NCBI GenBank assembly: GCA_963698435.1
Contig: CAVOQV010000018.1
Coordinates: forward strand, 496,001-560,000
From: Sva-07 sp963698435
GTDB lineage: Bacteria > Actinomycetota > Acidimicrobiia > Acidimicrobiales > Ilumatobacteraceae
Direction of reading: 5' to 3'
DNA: 64,000 nt
In this document: positions 1 to 8,630 of the stretch, piece after piece
How positions within the stretch are numbered: position 1 is the first letter of the stretch
Layout of the letters: the number at the start of each line of letters is the position of its first letter
The notes under the pieces: model-generated
What the model was told of the DNA's origin: nothing
The model's input: the letters and a program-made list of their open reading frames with translations, nothing else
The model's database searches: none
Position numbers and translations under genes: made by a program

Positions 1-114
1 CACCGAACTCCGGATCGGCGAGTCGTGCGGCGCCCGAGCGTCGACGCCGCCATCGTCCTGACCGCTGACGTTCTCACGAATCGGGCGACGAGAACGAGCA
101 GCCGTGAATTGTGC

Positions 115-143
115 TTGACCGCTCGTACGCCGGCCCGTACCGT
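115..143 (+). promoter_or_regulatory. putative sigma70-type promoter of the GH3 gene
   Basis: A TTGACC box (115-120) and a TACCGT box (138-143) are separated by exactly 17 bp. They lie about 100 bp upstream of the GH3 start and immediately before a double GGGAGCGCTCCC operator. The expected transcription start falls in the operator. This is pattern recognition only; no transcript is known. Confidence 0.45.
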
Positions 144-148
144 CGTCC

Positions 149-172
149 GGGAGCGCTCCCGGGAGCGCTCCA
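149..172. promoter_or_regulatory. tandem LacI/CebR-like operator
   Basis: Two 12-bp palindromes sit head to tail: GGGAGCGCTCCC at 149-160 and GGGAGCGCTCCA at 161-172. The motif matches the core of operators of the actinobacterial CebR/LacI family, which repress beta-glucoside genes. They directly follow the -10-like box of the GH3 promoter, where a bound repressor would block transcription. A third identical copy precedes the sugar-acid operon at 8381-8392. No LacI-type regulator gene is present in the window. Confidence 0.6.
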
Positions 173-243
173 GACGAAGCGGGGGGCACAGGAATGCGCA
201 CGGGGAACACACACTGAGAATGCGCACGAGGCGAGGATCGACG

Positions 244-2025
244 ATGACCGGGAGCGCCGTGGCCGACCTCGTCGAGTCGATGACCCTTCCGGAGAAGGTC
301 GGCCAGATGACCCAGGTCGAGTTCGGCAGCATCACCAGCGACGAGGTCGCAGCATGGTCGGTCGGTTCGGTCCTGAGCGGTGGCGGCGGCAATCCCGGCG
401 ACGGCTCACCTCGCGCCTGGCGCGACTCGGTCGACGAGTTCGTCGCCGGTTCGAGACGCAGCCGTCTCGGCATCCCCATCCTCTACGGCACCGACGCCGT
501 TCACGGTCACAACAACGTCATCGGCGCCACGATCTTCCCGCACAACATCGGCCTCGGGGCGACGGGCGACGCCGACCTCGTACGGGCGGTCTCCCGTGCC
601 GCCGCTCTCGAAACCGCGGCCACCGGGGCCAGGTGGACGTTCGCGCCCTGCCTCGCGGTCCCGAACGACGTCCGGTGGGGCCGAACGTACGAGGGGTTCT
701 CCCAGGACAGCGCGCTCGTCGGTCAGCTCGGGAGAGCCTCCGTGGAGGGGTGGCACGGCGATGACCTCCGCGCGACCGGCGTGTTGGCGTGCGCCAAGCA
801 CTTCGTCGGCGAAGGCGCAATGGCGTGGGGCACGGCCGGTCGACATCGCCACCCGTGGATCACCTGGTGGGACGGCTGGGAGCCCGGGTGGAAGATCGAT
901 CAGGGCGATGTCCCCATCGACGACGAGGAGCTGCGGCGGACTCATCTCCCTCCCTTCATCGAGGCGATCGATGCCGGCGCCCTCACGGTGATGGCCTGCT
1001 ACGGCTCATGGCAGGGCAACCGCATGCACGCAGACCACTACCTGCTGACCGATGTCCTCAAGACCGAGTTGGACTTCGGGGGCTTCGTCGTGTCGGATTG
1101 GATGGCGATCGACCAGCTCGATCCGGACTACTCGACGGCCGTCGAGTCGGCTGTGAACGCCGGCATCGACATGGTCATGGTGCCGTTCGAGTTCGAGCGC
1201 TTCATCTCCACGGTGGTCGACCTGGTCTCCGCCGGACGAGTCGCCCCAGCTCGCGTCGACGATGCCGTGACCAGGATCCTGCGGGTCAAGTCCCAACTCG
1301 GGTTGCTCGATCAGTCGCCGACTCCGGATGTGCCGCTCGACGTGATCGGGTGCGACGCGCATCGCCGGTTGGCGCGCTCGGCGGTCAGTGCCTCCGCCGT
1401 GGTGCTCATCGACGATGGTGCACTTCCGATTCCCGCCTCGACACCGATGTTGGCAGCCGGCACGGCGCTCGACGACATCGGTCTCGCGTGCGGCGGCTGG
1501 ACCATCTCGTGGGCCGGCGCGGCGGGGCCGATCACCGACGGGAGCACCGTCGTCGACGGACTGCTCAGGCGACGGGGGCCGGAGCAGGTGCTGTATCGGC
1601 CTGAAGCCGACTTCGACGGTGAGCACCGGCCGTACGGCGTGGTCTCGATCCACGAACTCCCGTACGTCGAAGGCGGTGGGGACAGCGCCGACCTCACGGT
1701 CCCCGCCGAGCAACTCGATCTCGTGCGACGCATGAGATCGTCGGTCGATCACCTGATCGTGCTCGTCATGTCGGGCCGCCCGGTCCTCATCGAGCCGATC
1801 GTCGAGATCGCCGACTCCGTGGTCGCCTGCTGGCTGCCCGGATCCGAGGCCGACGGCATCGCTGACGCGCTGCTCGGTGCGGTGCCGTTGACCGGCCGGC
1901 TCCCGGTGTCATGGCCGCGATCCGTGGCACAGGTCCGGGGCGAGGCCGAACCGGGCGCCGCACCGCAGGCGTGGCCGATCGGTCACGGCGTCTCGATCAC
2001 GGGCCCGCATCGCCACCCGGGTTGA
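244..2025 (+). CDS. glycoside hydrolase family 3 beta-glucosidase-like protein
   Basis: Predicted GH3 retaining glycosidase (593 aa) releasing a sugar from the non-reducing end of a beta-glycoside or oligosaccharide. The N-terminal TIM-barrel domain is clear (MTLPEKVGQMTQVE, GTDAVHGHNN), with the nucleophile Asp285 in GFVVSDWMAID, and a C-terminal alpha/beta sandwich carries the late motif LVMSGRP. The usual KHF-GDGGT segment is altered to KHFVGEGAMAWG. No signal peptide is seen, so it probably acts in the cytoplasm on imported oligosaccharides. The ATG at 244 is chosen because family similarity begins there and a GAGGCGAGG ribosome site lies just upstream; the frame stays open further upstream but without family-like sequence. 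The substrate is not determined. Its operator is shared with the sugar-acid operon facing it. Confidence 0.88.
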   Translation: MTGSAVADLVESMTLPEKVGQMTQVEFGSITSDEVAAWSVGSVLSGGGGNPGDGSPRAWRDSVDEFVAGSRRSRLGIPILYGTDAVHGHNNVIGATIFPHNIGLGATGDADLVRAVSRAAALETAATGARWTFAPCLAVPNDVRWGRTYEGFSQDSALVGQLGRASVEGWHGDDLRATGVLACAKHFVGEGAMAWGTAGRHRHPWITWWDGWEPGWKIDQGDVPIDDEELRRTHLPPFIEAIDAGALTVMACYGSWQGNRMHADHYLLTDVLKTELDFGGFVVSDWMAIDQLDPDYSTAVESAVNAGIDMVMVPFEFERFISTVVDLVSAGRVAPARVDDAVTRILRVKSQLGLLDQSPTPDVPLDVIGCDAHRRLARSAVSASAVVLIDDGALPIPASTPMLAAGTALDDIGLACGGWTISWAGAAGPITDGSTVVDGLLRRRGPEQVLYRPEADFDGEHRPYGVVSIHELPYVEGGGDSADLTVPAEQLDLVRRMRSSVDHLIVLVMSGRPVLIEPIVEIADSVVACWLPGSEADGIADALLGAVPLTGRLPVSWPRSVAQVRGEAEPGAAPQAWPIGHGVSITGPHRHPG

Positions 2026-2512
2026 TCACCGTTCGCCCAGTCGATGGAGCGCAGCGATGTCGTGCACGTCCTCGGGTCGGTGGAGGTAGCCCTCGTGGAG
2101 TTCGAGCTGCTTGGCTGCGCTGAAGCAGCGGACTGCTCGGCGTCCGATCATCCCGTCGGTCAGCGCTTCCTGCGGGCTCTCGAAGCGTTGCCCGTCGAAG
2201 CCGTGCTGCCACCAGCCGTCACACCCATCGTCGAATGCCGGGTGGATGTCGATGTGCCGATCCGCCTGCAGGTCCGAGAGTTCGACTCGAACGGGAAGCC
2301 GGTCGGTGGTGATCGAGAACGATGCGTCGACGAGGGCGTCGCCGAGTGCGCCGACCAGCGGATCCGGAATCAGCACATCGAGATCCCGGTGCTCGCGCGG
2401 TCTGGTGACCGACCAGTGCGTCGATTCCCCACCCTCCGGCGATCACCGGGGTGATGCCCAATCCCTCCATGACCTCGAGCATCCACACGACGTCGTCCTG
2501 CGAGGTGGCCAC
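2026..2512 (-). pseudogene. nucleotidyltransferase (aminoglycoside-2''-adenylyltransferase-like), frame broken
   Basis: Two adjacent reading frames join into one protein of about 160 aa. The first part carries the nucleotidyltransferase signature VIAGGWGIDALVG and the second continues with DVLIPDPLVGALGD through to HDIAALHRL. The join is at about 2395-2400, where one extra base changes the expected Thr-Arg-Glu-His-Arg-Asp reading into another frame. The family includes ANT(2'')- and LinB-type drug nucleotidyltransferases, but many members have no known role in resistance. It is the last gene of the minus-strand operon, 10 bp after the PfkB gene, and its stop abuts the stop of the convergent GH3 gene. 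Either a recent pseudogene or a sequencing indel. Confidence 0.7.
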
Positions 2513-2522
2513 GTGTGCAGTC

Positions 2523-3413
2523 TCACGCGTGGCGTGCGAGGAACTCCGACAGCTCCGGCTCCGCAGGGCTGTTCAGAACACCGGGGAACCCTTCGCACAC
2601 GAGCGCTGCCACCGCGCTCGCGGTCCTGACGAGTTCCTCGTCGTCGGCGCCGTTCAGCATCGCGTAGATGGCCCCCGCCCGGAAGCTGTCTCCGGCACCG
2701 GTCGTGTCGCGCACGACGGCGGGATACGGCGCGAACTCCTGCGCCTGACCACCGTGTCGTCCGTGGATCGCCGGCTCGCTCCCACGAGTCAGGATCACGA
2801 GGCCTCGGCACTGCTCGGTGTAGGTGGCCAACAGCTCGCGCGGGTCGTGCGGTCCGAACTCGCGGGTGGCGAACTCCTCGGAGACGACGAGCACCTCTGC
2901 TCGCTGGGCGATCTCCGAGTCGGGGGATGCGTCGACGGTCACGTAGGGGGTGCCCTCGTCGACGCACCATCGGGCGACCTGCAACGACTCGTCGCCCAGG
3001 AACGGGTCCAGACAGACGATCCGACTCGAACGGACATCCTCCTCCGAGGGCGCGTTCCAGGCGCGATCGGTCATCAGCTGCGTGTACGTCCCGAGCACCG
3101 TTCTCGCAGCCGCTGCGCTGACGACGACCTCGGTCACCGACTTCGTGTCACGTCGGATGGCCCGGCAGTCGACGCCGGCTCCCGACAAGGCATCGATGGC
3201 AAACGACGACGGTTGGTCGTTGCCGAGCCACGTTCCGTCCAGCTTGGTGGCGATGCCGAGCCGGGCCAGGACGTAGGCACCTCCCGCAGCCTCGCCGCCG
3301 AAGGACGGAAAGACCCCGGCGATCTCTGCGTACCCTCCCGCCGGGGGATAGTCGTCGTCCAGGACGATCAGGGTGCTGGGGGCGATCATCCCGAATGCGT
3401 ACACCTCGTGCAT
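2523..3413 (-). CDS. PfkB-family carbohydrate kinase
   Basis: A 296-aa ribokinase-like sugar kinase. The C-terminal PfkB signature DTTGAGDSF is intact, with Asp242 as the expected catalytic base and the GAGD anion hole; the N-terminal part has the glycine-rich SFGGEAAGGA sugar-binding region. Start ATG at 3413 is preceded by GAGAAGGA about 8 bp upstream. It lies 21 bp downstream of the KDG kinase gene, so it is probably co-transcribed with the sugar-acid operon. The substrate cannot be read from sequence; because a KDG kinase is already next door, it may phosphorylate another sugar entering the same pathway. Confidence 0.85.
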   Translation of the reverse strand: MHEVYAFGMIAPSTLIVLDDDYPPAGGYAEIAGVFPSFGGEAAGGAYVLARLGIATKLDGTWLGNDQPSSFAIDALSGAGVDCRAIRRDTKSVTEVVVSAAAARTVLGTYTQLMTDRAWNAPSEEDVRSSRIVCLDPFLGDESLQVARWCVDEGTPYVTVDASPDSEIAQRAEVLVVSEEFATREFGPHDPRELLATYTEQCRGLVILTRGSEPAIHGRHGGQAQEFAPYPAVVRDTTGAGDSFRAGAIYAMLNGADDEELVRTASAVAALVCEGFPGVLNSPAEPELSEFLARHA

Positions 3414-3434
3414 GCCGGTGTCCTTCTCGAGTGC

Positions 3435-4476
3435 TCAGCGAATGACCGAGGGGTCGTCGCCGGAGACCAGGCGCTCGACGTCGGCCAGATCGGCCGACGA
3501 CGTGTCGCCCGGCGTGGTCATCACCAATGCCCCGTGAGCGATGCCCAGCTCGAGGGCGTCATGCAGCCGGCGGCCATCGAGCAGGCCGTAGATCAGGCCG
3601 GACGCGAACCCGTCGCCTCCGCCCACACGGTCGAGAACCTCGAGGGCCGGGTACTCGGTTCCCTCCATCGTTCCCTCGGACCGGGACCAGGCAACTCCGC
3701 CCCAGTCGTGTACTGATGCGGACCGCACGACGCGTCGACGTGGTGGCCACGATCGACAGCCCCGAGAGTTCGGAGACGAGCCGTTCGGTCGTGGCCTCGA
3801 AGTCGGCCGCGTCGACGCCGAGGAGCACGTCCACGTCGCCGAGCAACTCGGTCGTCATCCGGCGCTGTGCGTCGCTGCCTCCCTTCGCTCGCCACAGGCT
3901 GGGGCGGTAGTTGATGTCGTAGGACACGAGTGTCCCATGGCGACGGGCGGCCCCCATCGCGACCCGGGCGACCTCGAACGTCGACTCGGAGAGGCCGGCA
4001 AAGATGCCACCGGTGTGAAGCCAGCGCACGCCGAGTTCACCGAACAGGTGATCCCAGTCGACGTCGTCGGGCTGCAGCGTGGCGGTCGCGGAGTTGGCGC
4101 GGTCGTACACGCCGCGAGGCGCGCGCACACCGAAGCCGCGCTCGGTGAAGTTGAGCGGGGTTCGATGGTGCTCACCGACATCGTCGGCCGGCTTCCAGAC
4201 GACATGGTCGAGGTCGACTCCACCCTGGAGCAGGAGGTCTTCGAGCAGTCGCCCCACCTCGTTGTCGCCGATCGCGGTCACCAGCGCTGCCCGCTGCCCG
4301 AAACACCGACGGAGCGCGCGCCCGACGTTGTACTCCCCACCCCCTTCGGAGACGCTGAAGGTGCGAGCCGTACGCACGCGCCCTTCCCCGGGGTCGAGGC
4401 GCAGCATCACTTCGCCGATCGTCACGACGTCGAAGCGGCACTGCTCGGCGGGCCGGACGGTCAATCCGTTGCTCAT
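3435..4476 (-). pseudogene. kdgK: 2-dehydro-3-deoxygluconokinase (PfkB family), frame broken
   Basis: KDG kinase phosphorylates 2-keto-3-deoxygluconate to KDPG. The N-terminal frame begins with VVTIGEVMLRLDPGEGR and contains SYDINYRPSLW, both typical of KdgK. The C-terminal third, with LDRVGGGDGFASGLIYGLL (PfkB active site), lies in another frame. The switch is at about 3715-3725, where reading VRSASVHDWGGVAW across the two frames restores the family pattern. The start ATG (4476) overlaps the aldolase stop in an ATGA, so translation is likely coupled. A single indel in an otherwise intact gene: sequence error or fresh mutation. Intact length would be about 346 aa. Confidence 0.8.
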
Positions 4477-5144
4477 GTCGGCACCCGGGTGAGTTCGACC
4501 GCGGCAGCGGCGGCCGCGGTGACCGAGGCCCAGTCGGCGGCAGCGACTGCCGATGGTGGCACCATCCACGACCCTCCGATGGCCAGAACCTGACCCAGGG
4601 CGAGATACCGGGGGGCGTTGGCCGGTGAGATGCCTCCGGTCGGCATGAATCGCACGTCGGGCCACACCGCCGACAAGGCGTTGATCATCTCGACGCCGCC
4701 GACCACCTCGGCGGGGAACAGCTTGACGACGTCCACCCCCAGCGCCAGCGCCCGCATCAATTCCGACGCGGTGGCGATCCCTGGGATCACCGGCACTCCG
4801 CGGTCCTGGGCAGTCGTGATCACCCCCTCGTCGAGTCCCGGCGACACGACGAATCGCGCTCCGGCGTCGATCGCCGTCGCGGCGGCGACAGCGGTGGTCA
4901 CCGACCCGGCGCCGACGATCGCAGCTGGAACTTCGGCCGCCGCTCGACGGATCGCGTCGATCCCGACGGGGGTTCGCAGGGTGATCTCCGCGACCCGGAG
5001 CCCACCGACCGCCAGTGCCGAGACGAGGTCGGGCGCGCGTTCGGCGTCGTCGATCGTCACGACCGGGACGATTCGAACGTCACCGATCGCGTCGATGACG
5101 TCGTTCGGCCATGACGGCATCCGCGTGGCCGAGTCCTGGCTCAT
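4473..5144 (-). CDS. eda: 2-dehydro-3-deoxy-phosphogluconate aldolase
   Basis: Class I aldolase (223 aa) cleaving KDPG to pyruvate and glyceraldehyde-3-phosphate. The TIM barrel carries AEITLRTP with the catalytic Glu53, VGAGSV, and the Schiff-base Lys141 in VVKLFPAE, followed by the MPTGGIS phosphate-binding loop. Length is that of the KDPG/KHG aldolase family. Start ATG overlaps the stop of the upstream dehydratase (ATGA) and its own stop overlaps the start of the KDG kinase (ATGA), so the three enzymes of consecutive steps are translationally coupled. Confidence 0.92.
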   Translation of the reverse strand: MSQDSATRMPSWPNDVIDAIGDVRIVPVVTIDDAERAPDLVSALAVGGLRVAEITLRTPVGIDAIRRAAAEVPAAIVGAGSVTTAVAAATAIDAGARFVVSPGLDEGVITTAQDRGVPVIPGIATASELMRALALGVDVVKLFPAEVVGGVEMINALSAVWPDVRFMPTGGISPANAPRYLALGQVLAIGGSWMVPPSAVAAADWASVTAAAAAAVELTRVPT

Positions 5145-6346
5145 GGTCGCGCCGGCGAACCGTCCGGCAGCCGAGCCTGGGTCCACTGCTCGATCACGTC
5201 CTCGACGGGATACTGGCGGGCCAACTGCTCGTCGATGTCGATCCCGAGACCCGGCCGATCGTTGGGGTACAGGTAGCCGTCTTCCACCACCGGGAGCCCC
5301 GGGAACATCTCGTACTCGAGCTCGGATGGCCGATACCACTCCTGCACGCCGAACGCCGGCGACCACAGATCGAGGTGGAGGTTGGCGGCATGCCCGACCG
5401 GCGACGTGTCGGGCGGGCCGTGCCATGCGGTTCGGATGCCGTAGGCGTGGGCCATGTCGGCGACCTTGCGGGCCGGGGTGATACCACCCATCTGGCTCAC
5501 GTGCATCCGGATGAAGTCGATCAACCGTTGCTCGATCAGGGTCCGCCATTCGAGCGGATGGTTGAACAGCTCGCCCATCGCCAGCGGCGTCGCCGACTGT
5601 GACCGGACACGTTCGAACCACTGCAGATCCTCGGGGGCGAGCAGGTCCTCGAGGAAGAACAGTCGCAGCGGTTCGACGTCCTTGGCGAACAGCACGGCGT
5701 CGGAGGGCGCGAGTCGCTCGTGGACGTCGTGCAACAACTCCACGTCCGGACCGACCGCGCCGCGCACGTGCTCCATCATCGTCAACGTGTCCCGGCGGTA
5801 CGCCTTGGGATCGAAGTACGCGCCGTCGGGTGCGCCCTTGGGTGGCGCCGTGCCGGTCTGCCCGCCGCCGTAGAGGCCTTGCTGGATCCGGACGTAGCGG
5901 AAGCCATCGCCGACGAACTGTTGGACGCGATCGGTGACATCCTGCGGGGTGGGCCCGTCGGCGTGGACGTACACGTTGGCGGCCTCGCGGCACTTGCCGC
6001 CGAGCAGGTCGTACACCGGCATCCCGGCTTGCTTGCCCTTGATGTCCCACAGCGCCTGATCGACACCGGAGATGGCGTTGTTCAACACCGGCCCGTTGCG
6101 CCAGTAGCCGTGCACCATCGACATCTGCCAGATCTCCTCGATGCGTGACACATCGCGTCCGATCAGGAACGGCTTGAGGTGCTGTTCGACAGCCGCGGCG
6201 ACGGCGTGGATGCGCTGGGTGAACGTGGCGCATCCGACGCCGTACAGCCCCGGCTCGGACGTCATCACCTTCACGACGGCCAAGCGAGCACGGTCGGGCT
6301 GGGTGAGGATGACCTGGACGTCTTCGATGGTGGTGGGCTGGGCCAT
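5141..6346 (-). CDS. ManD/RspA-type sugar-acid dehydratase (enolase superfamily)
   Basis: 401-aa enolase-superfamily member of the mannonate/gluconate dehydratase (ManD, also called RspA) group, expected to dehydrate an aldonate to 2-keto-3-deoxygluconate. The N-terminal capping domain is followed by the barrel with metal ligands in DVHER, FLEDLL and MGELFN, and the family signature AWHGPPDTSP with its catalytic His. ManD members differ in substrate (D-mannonate, D-gluconate, or very low activity), so the substrate is inferred from context: the neighbouring KDG kinase and KDPG aldolase use its predicted product. 33 bp separates it from the upstream dehydrogenase. Confidence 0.88.
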   Translation of the reverse strand: MAQPTTIEDVQVILTQPDRARLAVVKVMTSEPGLYGVGCATFTQRIHAVAAAVEQHLKPFLIGRDVSRIEEIWQMSMVHGYWRNGPVLNNAISGVDQALWDIKGKQAGMPVYDLLGGKCREAANVYVHADGPTPQDVTDRVQQFVGDGFRYVRIQQGLYGGGQTGTAPPKGAPDGAYFDPKAYRRDTLTMMEHVRGAVGPDVELLHDVHERLAPSDAVLFAKDVEPLRLFFLEDLLAPEDLQWFERVRSQSATPLAMGELFNHPLEWRTLIEQRLIDFIRMHVSQMGGITPARKVADMAHAYGIRTAWHGPPDTSPVGHAANLHLDLWSPAFGVQEWYRPSELEYEMFPGLPVVEDGYLYPNDRPGLGIDIDEQLARQYPVEDVIEQWTQARLPDGSPARP

Positions 6347-6379
6347 GTTGCTGACTCCTCGGGTTGCCGATTGCGACCG

Positions 6380-7243
6380 CTACGGGCGGTCAGACCAGTG
6401 CTGGACGGGCGTCGGCCGCCAGGCCGTCTCCTCGATGATGGTGGAGACATCGATGAGCTCCCGCGTGGAGGCGGGGAGATCGGGGTAGTGGACGCGGACG
6501 AGTTCGGCGGGCGTGAGATCGCGATGGCGATGAGCAACGCCCGGGGCGTACACCCGATAACCGGGGAGGTCGGCGGACGCCACCGTCAGGATCAGACCGG
6601 ACGCGTCGTCGTACGAGAGACCCGTGAACCCTTCGATGATGTCGTTCGGTTGTTCCTCGCCCGAGCTGACCCGTACACGGTCCTCGCTGTAGTGCAGGAG
6701 CGGGAACCGCAGCGCGATGCAGTCGATCCCACACCGCTCCGCGTAGTACCGCAGCATGACCTCGCTGACGGTCTTGCTGAGCGCGTAGACGTTGGACGGC
6801 TGGGGCTCCGTGGTCTCGTCGAGGGGATACGTCGGCGTCGGCGGCTCGTTGCTCACGGTCCGGCGGTCGATGTGTGACCCGATCTGCTGCAGCGTGCTGG
6901 CGAACACGATCTTGTCGACGCCTTGTTCGGCGGCACCTTGGAACACGTTCTCGTTCATCGAGATGTTCTCGTTGAAGACGAGCTGCGGCGGCGTGCGTCC
7001 GACACCAGGGTGATTGCCGAGATGAACCAGCACGTCGATGCCCTCGAGCAATTCGAGCGCGCGCTCGTGATCGAGGAGATCGGCGCCGACGAAACGGTAG
7101 GGCACGTCGTCGGCGTCGACGATGTCCGTGGCGAGCAGATCGAATCCCGCTCGATGGAACTCTGCTGCAACCGTGCGGCCGAGCCGACCGGACGCCCCGG
7201 TGACCAGCACTCTCGACGGCTGCGAGCCGACAGGAGCGGTCAT
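6380..7243 (-). CDS. NAD-dependent epimerase/dehydratase family protein, probable sugar or uronate dehydrogenase
   Basis: 287-aa extended short-chain dehydrogenase with N-terminal Rossmann motif VTGASGRLG, an early VLVHLGNH strand, and the YALSK catalytic Tyr-Lys pair. The overall layout resembles uronate dehydrogenase (Udh), which oxidises a sugar at C1 to a lactone, but epimerase activity is also possible. Start ATG at 7243 overlaps the lactonase stop (ATGA). Lying between a lactonase and a ManD-type dehydratase, its most economical role is to make the lactone that the lactonase opens; this is inference from context. Confidence 0.8.
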   Translation of the reverse strand: MTAPVGSQPSRVLVTGASGRLGRTVAAEFHRAGFDLLATDIVDADDVPYRFVGADLLDHERALELLEGIDVLVHLGNHPGVGRTPPQLVFNENISMNENVFQGAAEQGVDKIVFASTLQQIGSHIDRRTVSNEPPTPTYPLDETTEPQPSNVYALSKTVSEVMLRYYAERCGIDCIALRFPLLHYSEDRVRVSSGEEQPNDIIEGFTGLSYDDASGLILTVASADLPGYRVYAPGVAHRHRDLTPAELVRVHYPDLPASTRELIDVSTIIEETAWRPTPVQHWSDRP

Positions 7244-8313
7244 CGCCCCACTCCCACGACCGTCAGACAGGCGGGCTCCGACACGTCGCAGGTGCCGTCG
7301 ACTCGTCGTGGCATCCCCGTCCCGACATCGATGTCGAACGGAACGATCGTGTTGCTGTCGTGGTTGGCGACCAGGAGCGCATGTCCCGACGGGTGCACGG
7401 CGAAGTTCCTCGGCGTCCGACCGCCACTGTCCACATGACCGAGTGGTTCGAGTGGCTCGTTCGGGCCTGCGAAACCGAAGACGGCGATGCTGTCGTGACC
7501 GCGGTTGGAGACGTAGACGTACCGTCCGGTCGGGTGCACACGAACCTCGGCCGCGGTCGACTCGCCCTCGAAATCGTCCGGCAGAGTGGAGCGGGACCCG
7601 AGTCGTGTCAATCGACCATCCGCCGGGTCGAGGTCGAGCGTCACGATCGTCGAGTCGAGTTCGCACACGAGGAACCCGACCGGCCGCACGGGATGGAACG
7701 CGAGATGTCGAGGTCCGGACCCGGCCTCCAGCGCGAGTTCGTCGACCGACGCGAACGTGTCGCCGTCGTCGTTGCGATCGTGGACGTAGCGGTACACGCG
7801 ATCCGTGCCCAGGTCGGCGGCATACACGGAGCCGCCGATCGGGCCGGGCACGATGCAGTGGGCGTGCGGTCCCTCTTGGCGGCCAGTGGGCCCGGAACCG
7901 TGATGTTGGTGGATGGCGATCACCTCGCCGAATCGGCCGTCGGCTCCGAGCGCGTAGGCGGCAACGGTGCCGGACTGGTAGTTGGCGACGTACAGGTACC
8001 GACCGTCGGGGTCGACGCTGACGTAGCAGGGCGCACCGCCATGGCTGGGGGTTCGATCGATCGTTGTCAGCGAGCGGTCGATCGGGTCGACGCGAAAGGC
8101 CGTGACGCTTCCGCCCTCGGGGGGTGCTGTCTCGTTCACGGCGTAGAGGACGCTTCCGCTCGGGTGCGCAGCGAGGAAGGACGGGTGCTCGACGCCTCCG
8201 ACCTGGCTGAGCTCGACGAGCCGGCCGGCCGGATCGGACCAGTCACGGACGCTGATGCCGATCGGTGATTCGTTCGTGTAGCAGCCCACGTAGAGCAGGA
8301 CGGAACGGGTCAT
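7240..8313 (-). CDS. lactonase family protein (seven-bladed beta-propeller, 6-phosphogluconolactonase-like)
   Basis: 357 aa, beginning LLYVGCYTNESP, typical of the cytoplasmic YbhE/Pgl-type lactonases that hydrolyse sugar lactones. Recurrent blade segments are visible (PDGRYLYVANYQSGTVAAY, PTGRYVYVSNRGHDSIAVF, PSGHALLVANHDSNTIVPF). First gene of the minus-strand sugar-acid operon; its stop overlaps the start of the dehydrogenase gene. The 68 bp upstream leads to a GGGAGCGCTCCC operator, so expression is probably controlled by the same LacI-type repressor as the GH3 gene. Substrate inferred to be an aldono- or aldaro-lactone. Confidence 0.86.
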   Translation of the reverse strand: MTRSVLLYVGCYTNESPIGISVRDWSDPAGRLVELSQVGGVEHPSFLAAHPSGSVLYAVNETAPPEGGSVTAFRVDPIDRSLTTIDRTPSHGGAPCYVSVDPDGRYLYVANYQSGTVAAYALGADGRFGEVIAIHQHHGSGPTGRQEGPHAHCIVPGPIGGSVYAADLGTDRVYRYVHDRNDDGDTFASVDELALEAGSGPRHLAFHPVRPVGFLVCELDSTIVTLDLDPADGRLTRLGSRSTLPDDFEGESTAAEVRVHPTGRYVYVSNRGHDSIAVFGFAGPNEPLEPLGHVDSGGRTPRNFAVHPSGHALLVANHDSNTIVPFDIDVGTGMPRRVDGTCDVSEPACLTVVGVGR

Positions 8314-8630
8314 TCACGCCACCCGCACTGCTCAGATTTGGGGATGACTCGAACCACGGTCCTCGACCACACGATCCTCCGGGAGCGCTCCCAGGCGCAG
8401 CCGAGACCATAGCGCGCCAGCGCCGAACTCCGTCCACGGGTTCCCGGCGCGGTCCACGTCCGGCTCCCGAATGGCCCTTCCCGACCCGCCCGCTGCGAAC
8501 CTGGTGGCCGCCGACACCCACCCGCCGCCCACCTGGTGGCCGACCCACCCGCCGCCCGCGCCCACCCGGTCGTCGGAATGCTGGAACGGTCCGTGAGTGT
8601 CCGGTCGTCGTCCGGCAGACTGTGACGACC
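8314..8630. other. divergent intergenic region between lactonase operon and argS
   Basis: No gene is seen in this 317-bp stretch. It holds the operator at 8381-8392 and, on the minus strand, a TATGGT -10-like box (complement of 8406-8411) 13 bp upstream of the operator. A near-duplicate of about 27-32 bp rich in ACCCACCCGCCGCCC occurs at 8499-8530 and 8531-8557. An argS promoter could not be identified. Confidence 0.4.
8381..8392. promoter_or_regulatory. LacI/CebR-like operator of the sugar-acid operon
   Basis: Perfect 12-bp palindrome GGGAGCGCTCCC, identical to the site at 149-160, 68 bp upstream of the lactonase start and just downstream of a TATGGT -10-like box read on the minus strand. 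The shared palindrome ties the GH3 glycosidase and the operon into one predicted regulon. Confidence 0.55.

Noticed and set aside
1..243. Start of GH3 gene at 25
   Set aside because: The upstream 73 codons are basic and low-complexity, cover the promoter and operator, and lack family similarity.
2451..3716. 421-codon plus-strand frame across PfkB and KDG kinase genes
   Set aside because: Shadow of the real minus-strand PfkB and kinase genes.
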